From the NCBI GenBank assembly GCA_028712885.1, contig JAQTPK010000022.1, positions 1 to 43,297 on the forward strand: a stretch of DNA of 43,297 nt, written 5' to 3'. Shown here in pieces: positions 16,657-24,111 of this stretch. The position numbers and the translations under genes are program-made. A model generated the notes under the pieces. That model did no database searches. It was not told the DNA's origin and saw only the letters and a program-made list of their open reading frames with translations. The first letter of the stretch is position 1. Each line of letters begins with the position of its first letter. The stretch is from Syntrophales bacterium (GTDB lineage Bacteria > Desulfobacterota > Syntrophia > Syntrophales > UBA4778).

Positions 16657-16686
16657 GGCTGGAGGGCGCCGAAACGCCCTCCAGCC
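16657..16686. terminator. Perfect 12-bp hairpin between minus-strand genes
   Basis: GGCTGGAGGGCG and CGCCCTCCAGCC pair around CCGAAA, just downstream of the CoA-transferase beta gene. There is no clear T-run, but the stem is strong enough to act as a terminator or mRNA 3' end. Confidence 0.6.
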
Positions 16687-16700
16687 ATATCAGATTCTGA

Positions 16701-17597
16701 CTACCCGATCAAAGATTTCAGTTTTGCAGGGTATTCCACTTTCTGGGGCAGGAATATCAGCTCCGGATCGACGAATTCCCTGAGCACGAACAGCTCTTTG
16801 TAAGTGGGACAGGGGGTTTCCCCCTTGACCCTCGATACGTTCAGGTCAAAACCGCAGTTATCCTTTACTTGCTGGACGGTTACGCCGGGATGGAAGGTAT
16901 GGAGATAAATCTCGCCCTTGTCATCGAAATTGTAAACGCCCATATTCGTCACGACCGCGACCGGTCCGGAATCAGCGTAAGGAGTTCCCTTCCAGACCTC
17001 TTTCTTGGGCTTCCACTCGTTCTTCTTGAAATCCCAACACCACCAGCCGGGTGTGGTCGTGTATTCATTTCTCTCCAGGAAACGGCGTTTCTCCTGAAGA
17101 ATGATGTAGGCGACTCTTCTTGCCATGGTGCCGATATCGGAGTTTCCGCCCGACCCGGTGAACCGGTGGGACGGCTTGAAATAATCTCCGATTGAAGTGA
17201 CGTTGACTCCGCCGTACTTGTCGATCGCCGCGCCCCCGAGAAATCCGAGGCTGACGAAGCCCTGCTGGAGGTAATAGCCGAAAGTATCGACCAGACCGCC
17301 CAGCGAGGAGCTCATGTTTGCGGCCCTCTGGTCGCAGACGGACATGGGGACGTGCATGGTCTTGCCGTCGCAGATCCCGGACTCGTAAATCAGGAGGGCA
17401 TGCGGTGCATTGAGGAAATTGGCCGTCATAATACCGACCATCGGAAGCCCGGTTCCAGCAAACACGATATCATCGTCCCGGACCTGGTGGGCGACCGCGA
17501 TCGCCATGAGTTCGGGAAGTATGAATTCGCCGGGTTTGGCAGGCTCCTCGGGCATCTTGTCGATAAGTTCCATCAAATCTTCCATCGTCTTTGCCAT
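16701..17597 (-). CDS. CoA-transferase beta subunit (GctB-like)
   Basis: 298 residues of the class I CoA-transferase beta fold. After a ~25-residue N-terminal stretch comes ELMAIAVAHQVRDDDIVFAG, then LIYESG with Glu72 at the position of the catalytic Glu of glutaconate CoA-transferase B. The Gly-rich GFLGGAAIDKYGGVN follows. IpdB, the related steroid-ring hydrolase subunit, lacks this Glu, so a true transferase is favoured. The start at 17597 follows a GGGGGG ribosome site; 20 bp separate it from the alpha gene upstream, and the two would form a heterodimer. Confidence 0.88.
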   Translation of the reverse strand: MAKTMEDLMELIDKMPEEPAKPGEFILPELMAIAVAHQVRDDDIVFAGTGLPMVGIMTANFLNAPHALLIYESGICDGKTMHVPMSVCDQRAANMSSSLGGLVDTFGYYLQQGFVSLGFLGGAAIDKYGGVNVTSIGDYFKPSHRFTGSGGNSDIGTMARRVAYIILQEKRRFLERNEYTTTPGWWCWDFKKNEWKPKKEVWKGTPYADSGPVAVVTNMGVYNFDDKGEIYLHTFHPGVTVQQVKDNCGFDLNVSRVKGETPCPTYKELFVLREFVDPELIFLPQKVEYPAKLKSLIG

Positions 17598-17617
17598 AAT
17601 TACTATCCCCCCTTTCT

Positions 17618-18670
17618 TTAGTAGCCGCTTCTGGCAACGGACAGAGGCATTTTCATCCTGGGCGCCGGTTTCTTCCCGCGCATCATGCGCGTGCTGTAGC
17701 CGGTCACGCTGTCCGCTCTCAGATCCAGAAGTTTCTTCGAACCGAGTTTCACCAGCAGGTCTTCCCAGTTCTTCGGTCCGAATACCCACTCATCCAGCCA
17801 CTTCTTAAGGTCGGCCTCGTTGCGGGAGGCGGCATCCATTCCCCTCATGAAGGGAGCGTCATAGTCATAGTAGAATGGAACGGAGCTGGGATACGCACCC
17901 CAGGGGCATTCCACTACGGCATCCACGACGAAGTAAGGTATCTGGTTGGATTCCGGATTCTTCCGGAGATCCGCCTCAGGCACTATCTCTTCGGCAAGTA
18001 TTACGACCTTGTCGGAGGCAAACGAGATCTCTTTATCGATAGTTCCCACCCCTCTCCACCGGGCGGTTCCCTTATCGCCTGCCTGGGCGACATGGATGAC
18101 GGCAACTTCCGGTCTCGCGGCCGGCAGAAGGACTGTATCGCCCTCACCGAAGAACGGCTCTTCCATCTGGATGAATTTCTTCTTAGGATACCGGAAATTC
18201 TTACCCCTCAATCCGGCTTTGCCCAGAGCATCGTACTTGGGGTTATAGAGGTCCGATCCCAGCGGTGCGTTATAGGGGATAAAGGGCGCGCCGATCGCGC
18301 CGGCGAGGAAACGCATGGCCATGGCGCCGTGTGAGTAATCCTCCAGGATCACTTTGCCGGCCTTGTATCCTCTTTCGAGGTTGACATCGAGCTTGCCGGC
18401 CATTTCGCCCCAGCCCATCCAGTCCGTTTCGTAGATCTTGATGGCGCCTACGGCGTTCAGGAGCCAGGTGCAGACGCTTCCGTGTCTGTCGACTACGTGA
18501 ATGTTCTTGATTTTTTGTCTTACCGTTTCCCAGGCGAATGCTACCGGGTTGCGGTTGAAACCCGTAAAACCGCTGTAAGCAACCACGACGTCGTCATGCA
18601 TGAACTTCTTGACGGCATCCTCCAAAGACATGATTTCTGCTTTTTTGGTTTTGTCCCGATATCTCGGCAT
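17618..18670 (-). CDS. CoA-transferase alpha subunit (GctA-like)
   Basis: 350 residues resembling glutaconate CoA-transferase subunit A and its relatives. It starts with a short basic leader then MSLEDAVKKFMHDDVVVAYSGF; later it has PLGSDLYNP and the HVAQAGDKGTARWRG block. Together with the beta subunit it would transfer CoA to or from a (di)carboxylic acid. GGAGGG lies 5 bp before the ATG. The gene follows butyrate kinase by 120 bp on the same strand with no clear terminator between, so the three genes may share a transcript. Confidence 0.87.
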   Translation of the reverse strand: MPRYRDKTKKAEIMSLEDAVKKFMHDDVVVAYSGFTGFNRNPVAFAWETVRQKIKNIHVVDRHGSVCTWLLNAVGAIKIYETDWMGWGEMAGKLDVNLERGYKAGKVILEDYSHGAMAMRFLAGAIGAPFIPYNAPLGSDLYNPKYDALGKAGLRGKNFRYPKKKFIQMEEPFFGEGDTVLLPAARPEVAVIHVAQAGDKGTARWRGVGTIDKEISFASDKVVILAEEIVPEADLRKNPESNQIPYFVVDAVVECPWGAYPSSVPFYYDYDAPFMRGMDAASRNEADLKKWLDEWVFGPKNWEDLLVKLGSKKLLDLRADSVTGYSTRMMRGKKPAPRMKMPLSVARSGY

Positions 18671-18790
18671 ATTACCCTCCTTTCAAATGAGTCCCGAGAA
18701 TCAATCTATAGAATCATATGAATCGCTTGCCGAAACCGATGAAACCACCACCTCCTTTCCGTCTGATTTCTTGGGAGAAGGACCTGAAAG

Positions 18791-19861
18791 TCATCCTCCG
18801 TATTTTTTCAGGGGCTCCCCCCCGTTCAAGAACCTGGAAGCGCCTTCCGCCATGGCCGCCATCTCGTCTTCGCCTGGAAAAATGAGGACTTGTGCCAGGA
18901 ATCCGATCCACTCCCTGATCCTGTCCGTCAGCATCAACGAATGCGCAAGCCCTCCGGTCAGGACAACGGCATCGATTTTTCCCTTGAGAACGGATGCCAT
19001 CGACCCAATTTCCTTGCCGATCTGATAGGACATGGCATTCAGCAGAAAATCGGCCTCCGCATGTCCATCCCGGATCATGGCTTCTATTTTTCTCACGTCC
19101 GTCGTGCCCAGGTAAGCGAAAAGACCTCCCTGGCCTACAAGCCTTTTCTCCAGCAATTTCTTGTCTTTTCCGGACGAGGCCAGATCGAGCATATCGAGAG
19201 TCGGAAGAATACCCGCCCTTTCCGGCGTCATCGGACCCTCGCTCAATCCGTGACTGCAATCCACAACGCGCCCTTTTTCATGAGCGCCGACGGTGATCCC
19301 GCCGCCCAGATGAGCGACGATCAGGTTTATATCTTCAAATTTCTTTCCTAATTTTGCCGCTGCCCTTCGTCCCGCCGCTTTCTGATTCAGGGCGTGGAAG
19401 GCACTCTTCCTTTTTATTTCCGGAAGACCCGTGACCCGGGCAAGGTCGCGGAATTCGTCCGTGCTGGGGGGATCGATGATAATCGATCTGATGCCCGCCG
19501 ATCTGGCCAGTGTAAGGGCCATTGCCGGACCCAGTGCGGAAGGGTGCTTTCCGTACTTGCCGGCCATCAGGTCCCGGCACATTTCATCATCAATCTCGTA
19601 AGCTCCCGCAGGACCGGGTTTCCCGAGTCCCCCCCGGCTGATGATCAGATCAAGGGCGCCGGTATTCAAGTTCTCACTCTTCAGCAGCTTTTCAAGGTCT
19701 GCCTGCCGGCGGGACAGCTGGGACTTGAGATCCGGATACGAGGAAAGTTCGCTCCCGCTGTATTCTATAACCTTCTGGAAAGCAGGCCTTTCACTCACAA
19801 AGAGGCCGACCTTGGTTGAAGTCGAACCTACATTGATTACGAGCACCTTGTATTCTTTCAT
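18791..19861 (-). CDS. buk: Butyrate kinase
   Basis: 356 residues, the usual size for butyrate kinases of the acetate-kinase/ASKHA superfamily. Visible motifs are the N-terminal phosphate loop VINVGSTSTKVGLF, the middle VAHLGGGITVGAH, the GPMTPERAG segment, and adenosine-binding VVLTGGLAHS near the C-terminus. It converts butyryl (or branched acyl) phosphate plus ADP to the acid plus ATP, or the reverse. No phosphotransbutyrylase gene is next to it, which is unusual. The start at 19861 is the ATG right before the conserved phosphate loop; an upstream alternative would add 14 residues. Confidence 0.93.
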   Translation of the reverse strand: MKEYKVLVINVGSTSTKVGLFVSERPAFQKVIEYSGSELSSYPDLKSQLSRRQADLEKLLKSENLNTGALDLIISRGGLGKPGPAGAYEIDDEMCRDLMAGKYGKHPSALGPAMALTLARSAGIRSIIIDPPSTDEFRDLARVTGLPEIKRKSAFHALNQKAAGRRAAAKLGKKFEDINLIVAHLGGGITVGAHEKGRVVDCSHGLSEGPMTPERAGILPTLDMLDLASSGKDKKLLEKRLVGQGGLFAYLGTTDVRKIEAMIRDGHAEADFLLNAMSYQIGKEIGSMASVLKGKIDAVVLTGGLAHSLMLTDRIREWIGFLAQVLIFPGEDEMAAMAEGASRFLNGGEPLKKYGG

Positions 19862-20250
19862 CGTCCCCGTAGCCGAAAGGCGGATTGTCCGAAGCCATCG
19901 CACACAGACCGCACTATGGCGCGCATCTCCCCTGTAACTTTATCCCGAATTTCTTACCGGATTAAGGCTACGGGATGCCGTCATGAAGGCCCCCGGATGG
20001 AGGCGATGGCAAAAAAAAGATTTGTATTTGTTCAGAAAAGAGGAGGTGAGTCGGAACTGCCCTCATTTCCTTTCCCGGTCTGGTCAGAGGAAACAGAATG
20101 AAACCGCCGTGTCTACACGGCGGCTATTCTGAATTAAATAAATGCCTGAAGCAGGCTGACTGCTCTCCGCGAATGACCAATGTTCAATGTAGATGGGTAT
20201 TTAAGTCTATAAGTGATCCGCCCTCAAGAGTCAAGGGGAAATCTTGTTTT
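19862..20250. other. Spacer between butyrate kinase and PolX genes
   Basis: 389 bp on which both neighbours lie in minus orientation. It should hold the butyrate kinase promoter, but no convincing sigma-70 or sigma-54 site was found. Apart from the hairpin at 20104-20123 nothing else is recognised, and no open frame has protein-like sequence. Confidence 0.5.
20104..20123 (-). terminator. Probable terminator hairpin downstream of PolX gene
   Basis: CCGCCGTG and CACGGCGG form a perfect 8-bp stem with a 4-base loop. In the minus direction it is followed by TTTCATTCTGTTTCC, a weak T-rich tail. Confidence 0.5.
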
Positions 20251-21972
20251 TTAGGGCCGGGAGTAAAGAAAATGGGCCATTTCCCGGGCGGAGAGGCTGT
20301 TTATGCAATCAAAGGATTCTATCCATCCCTTCCGGGCGATATTGATCCCGAAGACGACCGTTTTCAGGTCCTCCAGGTGATGAGCATCCGGGCTGATGGC
20401 GATCCTGACCCCTTTCTTTTTGGCCCGGATGCAGTATCTCCAATCCAGGTCGAGGCGCTGGGGGTTTGCGTTGAGCTCGAGGATTTTCCCGTATTCCGCG
20501 GCACAATCGATGATCCGGTCGATATCGGCCGAATAAGGCTCCCTGTCCAGCAGAAGCCTGCCGGTTGGATGGGCGAGGATAGTGGTCCGGGGGTGGGCGA
20601 GAGCCCTGAGGATTCTCCCCGTCATTTCGGGTTCCGGCATGGAGAAATAGGAGTGGACTGCGGCAATTACGTAATCGAAAAGGGCGAGGGTCTCGTCATC
20701 GTAATCCAGGCTTCCGTCGGGAAGGATATCCGCCTCGATTCCCTTGAAAATCCGGAAATCCGGATGCGACCTGTTATATTCATCGATCTCGGAGCACTGG
20801 CGCCTTACCTCCTCGACGGACAGCCCCCCCGCGTATTGAGCCGAGCGGCTGTGATCTGCTATTCCGATGTATTCAAACCCGAGCTCTCCGGCTGCGCGCG
20901 CCAGCGCTTCCAGTCCGGCGGAACCGTCGCTGGAGGAAGTATGCAGGTGGAGGACACCGCGTATATCCTTCAATTCTATCAGCCTGGGGATTTCACCCCG
21001 TTCGGCGGCTTCTATTTCGCCCATGTTTTCCCTCAACTCGGGCGGGATAAGCGACAGACCGAGCGCGGAAAAGAGCTCGCCTTCGGAGGAGCAGGGAATG
21101 GGGCCGGCTTCGGAAAAAAGCCCGTACTCGTTCATGGTCATTCCCATCCGCTTCGCCCGTCCCCGCATGGCCGTATTGTGCTCCCGGCTGCCCGTGAAAT
21201 GGTGGAGGGCGTATGGGAACTGTTCCTGCGAGACTATCCGGAGGTCGGAACGGATGCCTGAATCCAGAAGAATTCCGGTCTTGGTCTCTCCCTGCTCCCG
21301 GAATTCGTCCACGCCGAGAGAGGAAAAGAAAGAAGAGAGTGCGGCGGGATTAACGGAAGAGGCGAGGAGATCTATATCTTTGACGACTTCGCTTCGCCGG
21401 CGCAGCGACCCGGCAAGGCTCAGCGATATAACCTCTTTCCTTCCTTCGAGAAGGGATAGCAGCCAATCGGCCTGCCGAATGACGTCCGCATAAAGGCGGC
21501 GGTCGGCATGTTTCCTCCAGTGGCCGATTCCGCTCAGAATTTTTTCCTGAGATCTTTTGCCGAATCCGGGAACTGACAGAAGGAGATTGCTTCTGCAGGC
21601 GCGCTCGAGATCGTCGACGGATTCGATCCCGAGGCGTTTATGAAGCTCGACGATCTTTTTAGGGCCCAAACCGCGGATTCTCATCATTTCGAGGTGACCC
21701 GCCGGAACGGAGGTGCGGAGATCCTCATAGTATTTCAGTCTTCCGGTGGAGACAAGTTCCAGAATCTTCCCGCCGATGGCATTTCCGATCCCCTTGATGG
21801 AAGAGAGCTCCCCTCTGCCGATGATTTCGTGCAGTTCACCGTCCAGGGCTTCAATGACCCGGGCAGCCCTGTTGTATGCCACAGACTTGAACGGATTTTC
21901 TCCCTTCACCGCCAGCAGGATCCCGATCTGCTCGAGAATCCTGGCAACTTCTCTTTTGTTCATCCGGTTCAT
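20251..21972 (-). CDS. polX: DNA polymerase X family protein with PHP domain
   Basis: A 573-residue bacterial/archaeal PolX involved in short-gap DNA repair. The order is: N-terminal helical 8-kDa-like domain with helix-hairpin-helix motifs (IKGIGNAIGGKI; IRGLGPKKI; VPGFGKRS), a pol-beta palm with LAGSLRRRSEV and the KDIDLL acid pair, the third acid in RSDLRIV, then a PHP domain (VLHLHTSSSDG; IADHSRS; AAVHSYF; ISPDAHH) that gives 3'-5' exonuclease and AP-endonuclease activity in characterised members. All pol and PHP metal ligands inspected are present. The start has no clear ribosome site; a second ATG lies three codons in. Confidence 0.95.
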   Translation of the reverse strand: MNRMNKREVARILEQIGILLAVKGENPFKSVAYNRAARVIEALDGELHEIIGRGELSSIKGIGNAIGGKILELVSTGRLKYYEDLRTSVPAGHLEMMRIRGLGPKKIVELHKRLGIESVDDLERACRSNLLLSVPGFGKRSQEKILSGIGHWRKHADRRLYADVIRQADWLLSLLEGRKEVISLSLAGSLRRRSEVVKDIDLLASSVNPAALSSFFSSLGVDEFREQGETKTGILLDSGIRSDLRIVSQEQFPYALHHFTGSREHNTAMRGRAKRMGMTMNEYGLFSEAGPIPCSSEGELFSALGLSLIPPELRENMGEIEAAERGEIPRLIELKDIRGVLHLHTSSSDGSAGLEALARAAGELGFEYIGIADHSRSAQYAGGLSVEEVRRQCSEIDEYNRSHPDFRIFKGIEADILPDGSLDYDDETLALFDYVIAAVHSYFSMPEPEMTGRILRALAHPRTTILAHPTGRLLLDREPYSADIDRIIDCAAEYGKILELNANPQRLDLDWRYCIRAKKKGVRIAISPDAHHLEDLKTVVFGINIARKGWIESFDCINSLSAREMAHFLYSRP

Positions 21973-22020
21973 GTATGAATTTTAGCCTGATTCCAGTTTC
22001 ATGTAAACGGCGCCGCAAAG

Positions 22021-22092
22021 AACGGGTAATGGGTTATAGGTCTGAAAAAAAGAGAAGATCTATCGCCTATGACCCATAACCTATAACCCGAG
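22021..22092. repeat. Degenerate word array 8, inverted arms (GGGTTAT words)
   Basis: The left arm (22023-22042) is GGGTAAT, GGGTTAT, AGGTC. The right arm (22066-22090), on the minus strand, is GGGTTAT, AGGTTAT, GGGTCAT, AGG. The words are the same family as array 1 about 21.6 kb away. The hairpin sits between the PolX start and the end of the small unknown gene. Confidence 0.6.
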
Positions 22093-22099
22093 ACCAATT

Positions 22100-22456
22100 T
22101 CAGAGGAATTCAATTACTTTCGAATTAACCTCGCCGGCCAGCTTTTTGAGGCATTCCGTCCCGATCTCCCGGCGGATGGTGTCGAGATCTGATTCCAGGA
22201 CTTCCCCGTAGGCGCACGCAAGACCTTCATAGAAGGCGACCAGTCCGGTGAGCCCGCCGTCGGGTCTCCCGAGATGCACGGCCTCGTCTATTGTCTGGAG
22301 AATAAAATCATCCTCCCCCAGTCCCAGAGAGGACTTTTTGAGTGCTTCCTTGTAGCCGGCGGCTGTTATCTCCTCGTTGCCTGAAAGCCAGCTGAGCTGA
22401 AGGAATACGCAGCAGCAATACCGCGCTCTTTCCCGAATCTCGTCCTGTGACAGCAT
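22100..22456 (-). CDS. Small protein of unknown function
   Basis: 118 residues, not recognised. It is predicted mostly helical, acidic overall, with a run of three cysteines near the N-terminus (RARYCCCVFLQ, residues 14-16) and two later Cys (ACAYG; TECLKK). The reading is supported by a good ribosome site (GGAGG about 6 bp before the ATG) and by ordinary protein composition. No signal peptide or membrane helix is evident. It lies upstream of PolX on the same strand but is separated by word array 8, so joint transcription is uncertain. Confidence 0.7.
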   Translation of the reverse strand: MLSQDEIRERARYCCCVFLQLSWLSGNEEITAAGYKEALKKSSLGLGEDDFILQTIDEAVHLGRPDGGLTGLVAFYEGLACAYGEVLESDLDTIRREIGTECLKKLAGEVNSKVIEFL

Positions 22457-22593
22457 TTTTCCCTCCGATCAGAGCAGGTAAGGCGGGATTCCGGTATGCC
22501 TGCAACAAATTATCGTAAGAATCTAAGGCTTCCCCGTCCGACGCTTTAATCAATTCCGATCCACGACGGATCTGTAGCAAATTGGAGGAAAAT

Positions 22594-22665
22594 ATGAAAG
22601 CGGAATGGAGATGCAGACAGCAAGCAGGGTTCCGGGGAAGCATCAAAACATGGCGTCCGGGGTGA
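22594..22665 (+). CDS. Possible 23-residue basic small protein
   Basis: GGAGG lies 6 bp before an ATG that opens a 23-codon frame rich in Arg, Lys and Trp (starts MKAEWRCRQQ, ends TWRPG). The ribosome site is strong, but there is no homology evidence. It could be a leader peptide or chance. Confidence 0.25.
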   Translation: MKAEWRCRQQAGFRGSIKTWRPG

Positions 22666-22753
22666 TCATCAAATTGTGATGAACGGCAAACACTAAATGT
22701 GAATACTGATCCGGCGGCGATTGTGTTCGATTTGAATATATACGTAATAACAG

Positions 22754-22788
22754 CAGCTTAAGGTGTGGCATAACATATGCTTAAGCTG
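22754..22788 (+). promoter_or_regulatory. Sigma-54-like promoter inside nested palindromes
   Basis: TGGCAT (22766-22771) and TATGC (22776-22780) place GG and GC 10 bp apart, as in -24/-12 promoters. Outer arms CAGCTTAAG (22754-22762) and CTTAAGCTG (22780-22788) are perfect inverted repeats, and GCATA/TATGC form an inner pair. Transcription would begin near 22792, 32 bp before the regulator gene. Confidence 0.5.
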
Positions 22789-22823
22789 AAAACGCGAATA
22801 ACATCAATTCATGCGAGGCGACT

Positions 22824-23468
22824 ATGGCAGACGCACCCTCAGGGAAGCACCAGATAGTCATTTTCGGATCGAAGAGAGTACAGAATGAGATCCTGTCCGC
22901 GCTTCTGGAGCGGGAAGTTTCGGCGCAGTGCTCCTTCATTTCGGATACGAACATTCCCATGAGAGCGGAAGGAAACGGAAAAATGCTGGTCCTGCTCGAT
23001 TGTTCACATCGCGAAGTTGAAAAGGTTCTGGCCGGCATCGCCCAGAAAGACCTTTATATCGCCCTATTCAATGTCTATCCGGGCTCCGGGGTGGAAGAGC
23101 GCGCGGTGAGCATGGGGGTCAGGGGAATCTTCTACGAACGCGACTCATGCGAGCAGTTCCTCAAAGGCATCCGCGCAATACAGAGAGGCGAGCTCTGGCT
23201 GTCGCGGGACATTCTGGCGCGGTGCATCGGAACCCGGAGGTTCCGGGAAACCGGCTCCAGGAACCATGCCCATCCTCTGCTGACCCAGAGGGAGCTGGAG
23301 ATCCTGTCCATTGTCGTATGCGGTGCGACAAATGAGGAAATCGCGGACAAGCTGTTTATCAGCCCCCACACTGTTAAGACCCATATTTACAATATCTTCA
23401 AGAAAATAAACGTGCCTAACCGTCTTCAGGCGGCGCTCTGGGTATCAAGAAACCTCGGCGCAAGCTGA
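22824..23468 (+). CDS. LuxR-type regulator, VpsT/CsgD-like, probable c-di-GMP responder
   Basis: 214 residues: a degenerate receiver-like domain (1-135) and a C-terminal LuxR HTH (LTQRELEILSIVVCGATNEE, then IADKLFISPHTVKTHIYNIF). The receiver domain lacks the N-terminal acid pair (it reads IVIFGSKRV) and the conserved late Lys, so phosphorylation is unlikely, though Asp59 remains. In the last receiver helix it has WLSR (125-128), matching the W[FLM][TS]R motif by which VpsT binds c-di-GMP, in an equivalent position. It heads the polysaccharide locus and so probably controls it. A GAGGCG site precedes the ATG. Confidence 0.85.
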   Translation: MADAPSGKHQIVIFGSKRVQNEILSALLEREVSAQCSFISDTNIPMRAEGNGKMLVLLDCSHREVEKVLAGIAQKDLYIALFNVYPGSGVEERAVSMGVRGIFYERDSCEQFLKGIRAIQRGELWLSRDILARCIGTRRFRETGSRNHAHPLLTQRELEILSIVVCGATNEEIADKLFISPHTVKTHIYNIFKKINVPNRLQAALWVSRNLGAS

Positions 23469-23508
23469 ACCCGAATCCGCACATCATTCCGATTACCCGG
23501 AGGTCGAA

Positions 23509-24099
23509 ATGAACTGGAAAGTTCTGTCCATTGTTCTGCTTGCCGCATGCGCCGCCGCGCCGGGGTACGGGGGAACGCCGGCGGCCGAGAGCGATTCCGA
23601 TGTCTACGATCCGTCCGTTTCCTATGTAATCGGTCCGGAAGACGTCCTTTTCGTCCATGTCTGGAAAGAAGAGGACGTGTCGAGGACGGTCACGGTGCGT
23701 TCCGACGGCAAGATATCCCTGCCGATCATAGATGAAGTTCAGGCGGCGGGAAAAACGCCGGTGCAGCTGAAAGAGGACCTGATCAGGAAGTTTCGCGGAT
23801 ACATAGGAAATCCCTCCGTGGCGGTAATCGTCAATGAGGCGAACAGCTTCAGGGTATTCGTCTCCGGGCAGGTCAGGAACCCCGGCATGTACCGCCTTCG
23901 GAGCGACACGACGCTACTCCAGATGATCCCTGCCGCCGGCGGCTTCACGGACTGGGCGGACCAGAAGAATATAGTGCTGATCCGCAAGGAAAAGGATCGT
24001 GACAGGAGAATAGAGATAAATTTCAAAAAGATCGTAGAAGGCGAACGGAAACAATCTGAAATCCGCCTGAGGCCGGGGGACACCATAATAGTTCCATGA
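23509..24099 (+). CDS. Polysaccharide export protein, Wza/SLBB family
   Basis: 196 residues. An N-terminal export signal (MNWKVLSIVLLAAC) has a lipobox-like LAAC at residue 14, so it may be an outer-membrane lipoprotein. A Poly_export domain follows (YVIGPEDVLFVHVW; VRSDGKISLPIIDEV), then an SLBB domain (FRVFVSGQVRNPGMY). It is shorter than E. coli Wza (about 380), as is usual for the exosortase-associated export proteins. It would form the periplasmic/outer-membrane exit channel. CGGAGG precedes the ATG. The gene stops 12 bp before the likely start of the beta-barrel gene. Confidence 0.9.
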   Translation: MNWKVLSIVLLAACAAAPGYGGTPAAESDSDVYDPSVSYVIGPEDVLFVHVWKEEDVSRTVTVRSDGKISLPIIDEVQAAGKTPVQLKEDLIRKFRGYIGNPSVAVIVNEANSFRVFVSGQVRNPGMYRLRSDTTLLQMIPAAGGFTDWADQKNIVLIRKEKDRDRRIEINFKKIVEGERKQSEIRLRPGDTIIVP

Positions 24100-24111
24100 C
24101 GGAGGTGGAAT

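Larger units (their letters stand above)
22457..22823. other. Regulatory spacer upstream of the polysaccharide locus
   Basis: 367 bp between the small unknown gene and the LuxR-type regulator, which are divergent. It holds a possible 23-codon frame (22594-22665), a short inverted repeat CATCA-AATTG-TGATG at about 22667-22681, and the sigma-54-like promoter within nested palindromes (22754-22788). The stretch 22690-22750 is AT-rich. Confidence 0.5.

Noticed and set aside
16701-18670. IpdAB-type ring-cleaving hydrolase instead of CoA-transferase
   Set aside because: The beta subunit retains the ESG glutamate used by GctB, which IpdB lacks. The alternative is kept only as a low-probability option.
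18671-18790. A 16-codon GTG frame after AAAGGAGG upstream of the CoA-transferase alpha gene
   Set aside because: The spacing between ribosome site and GTG is too short, the peptide has no features, and the real ATG has its own good site.
19916-20101. 61-codon plus-strand frame in the butyrate kinase/PolX spacer
   Set aside because: Composition is not protein-like, no ribosome site precedes it, and it ends at the hairpin region.
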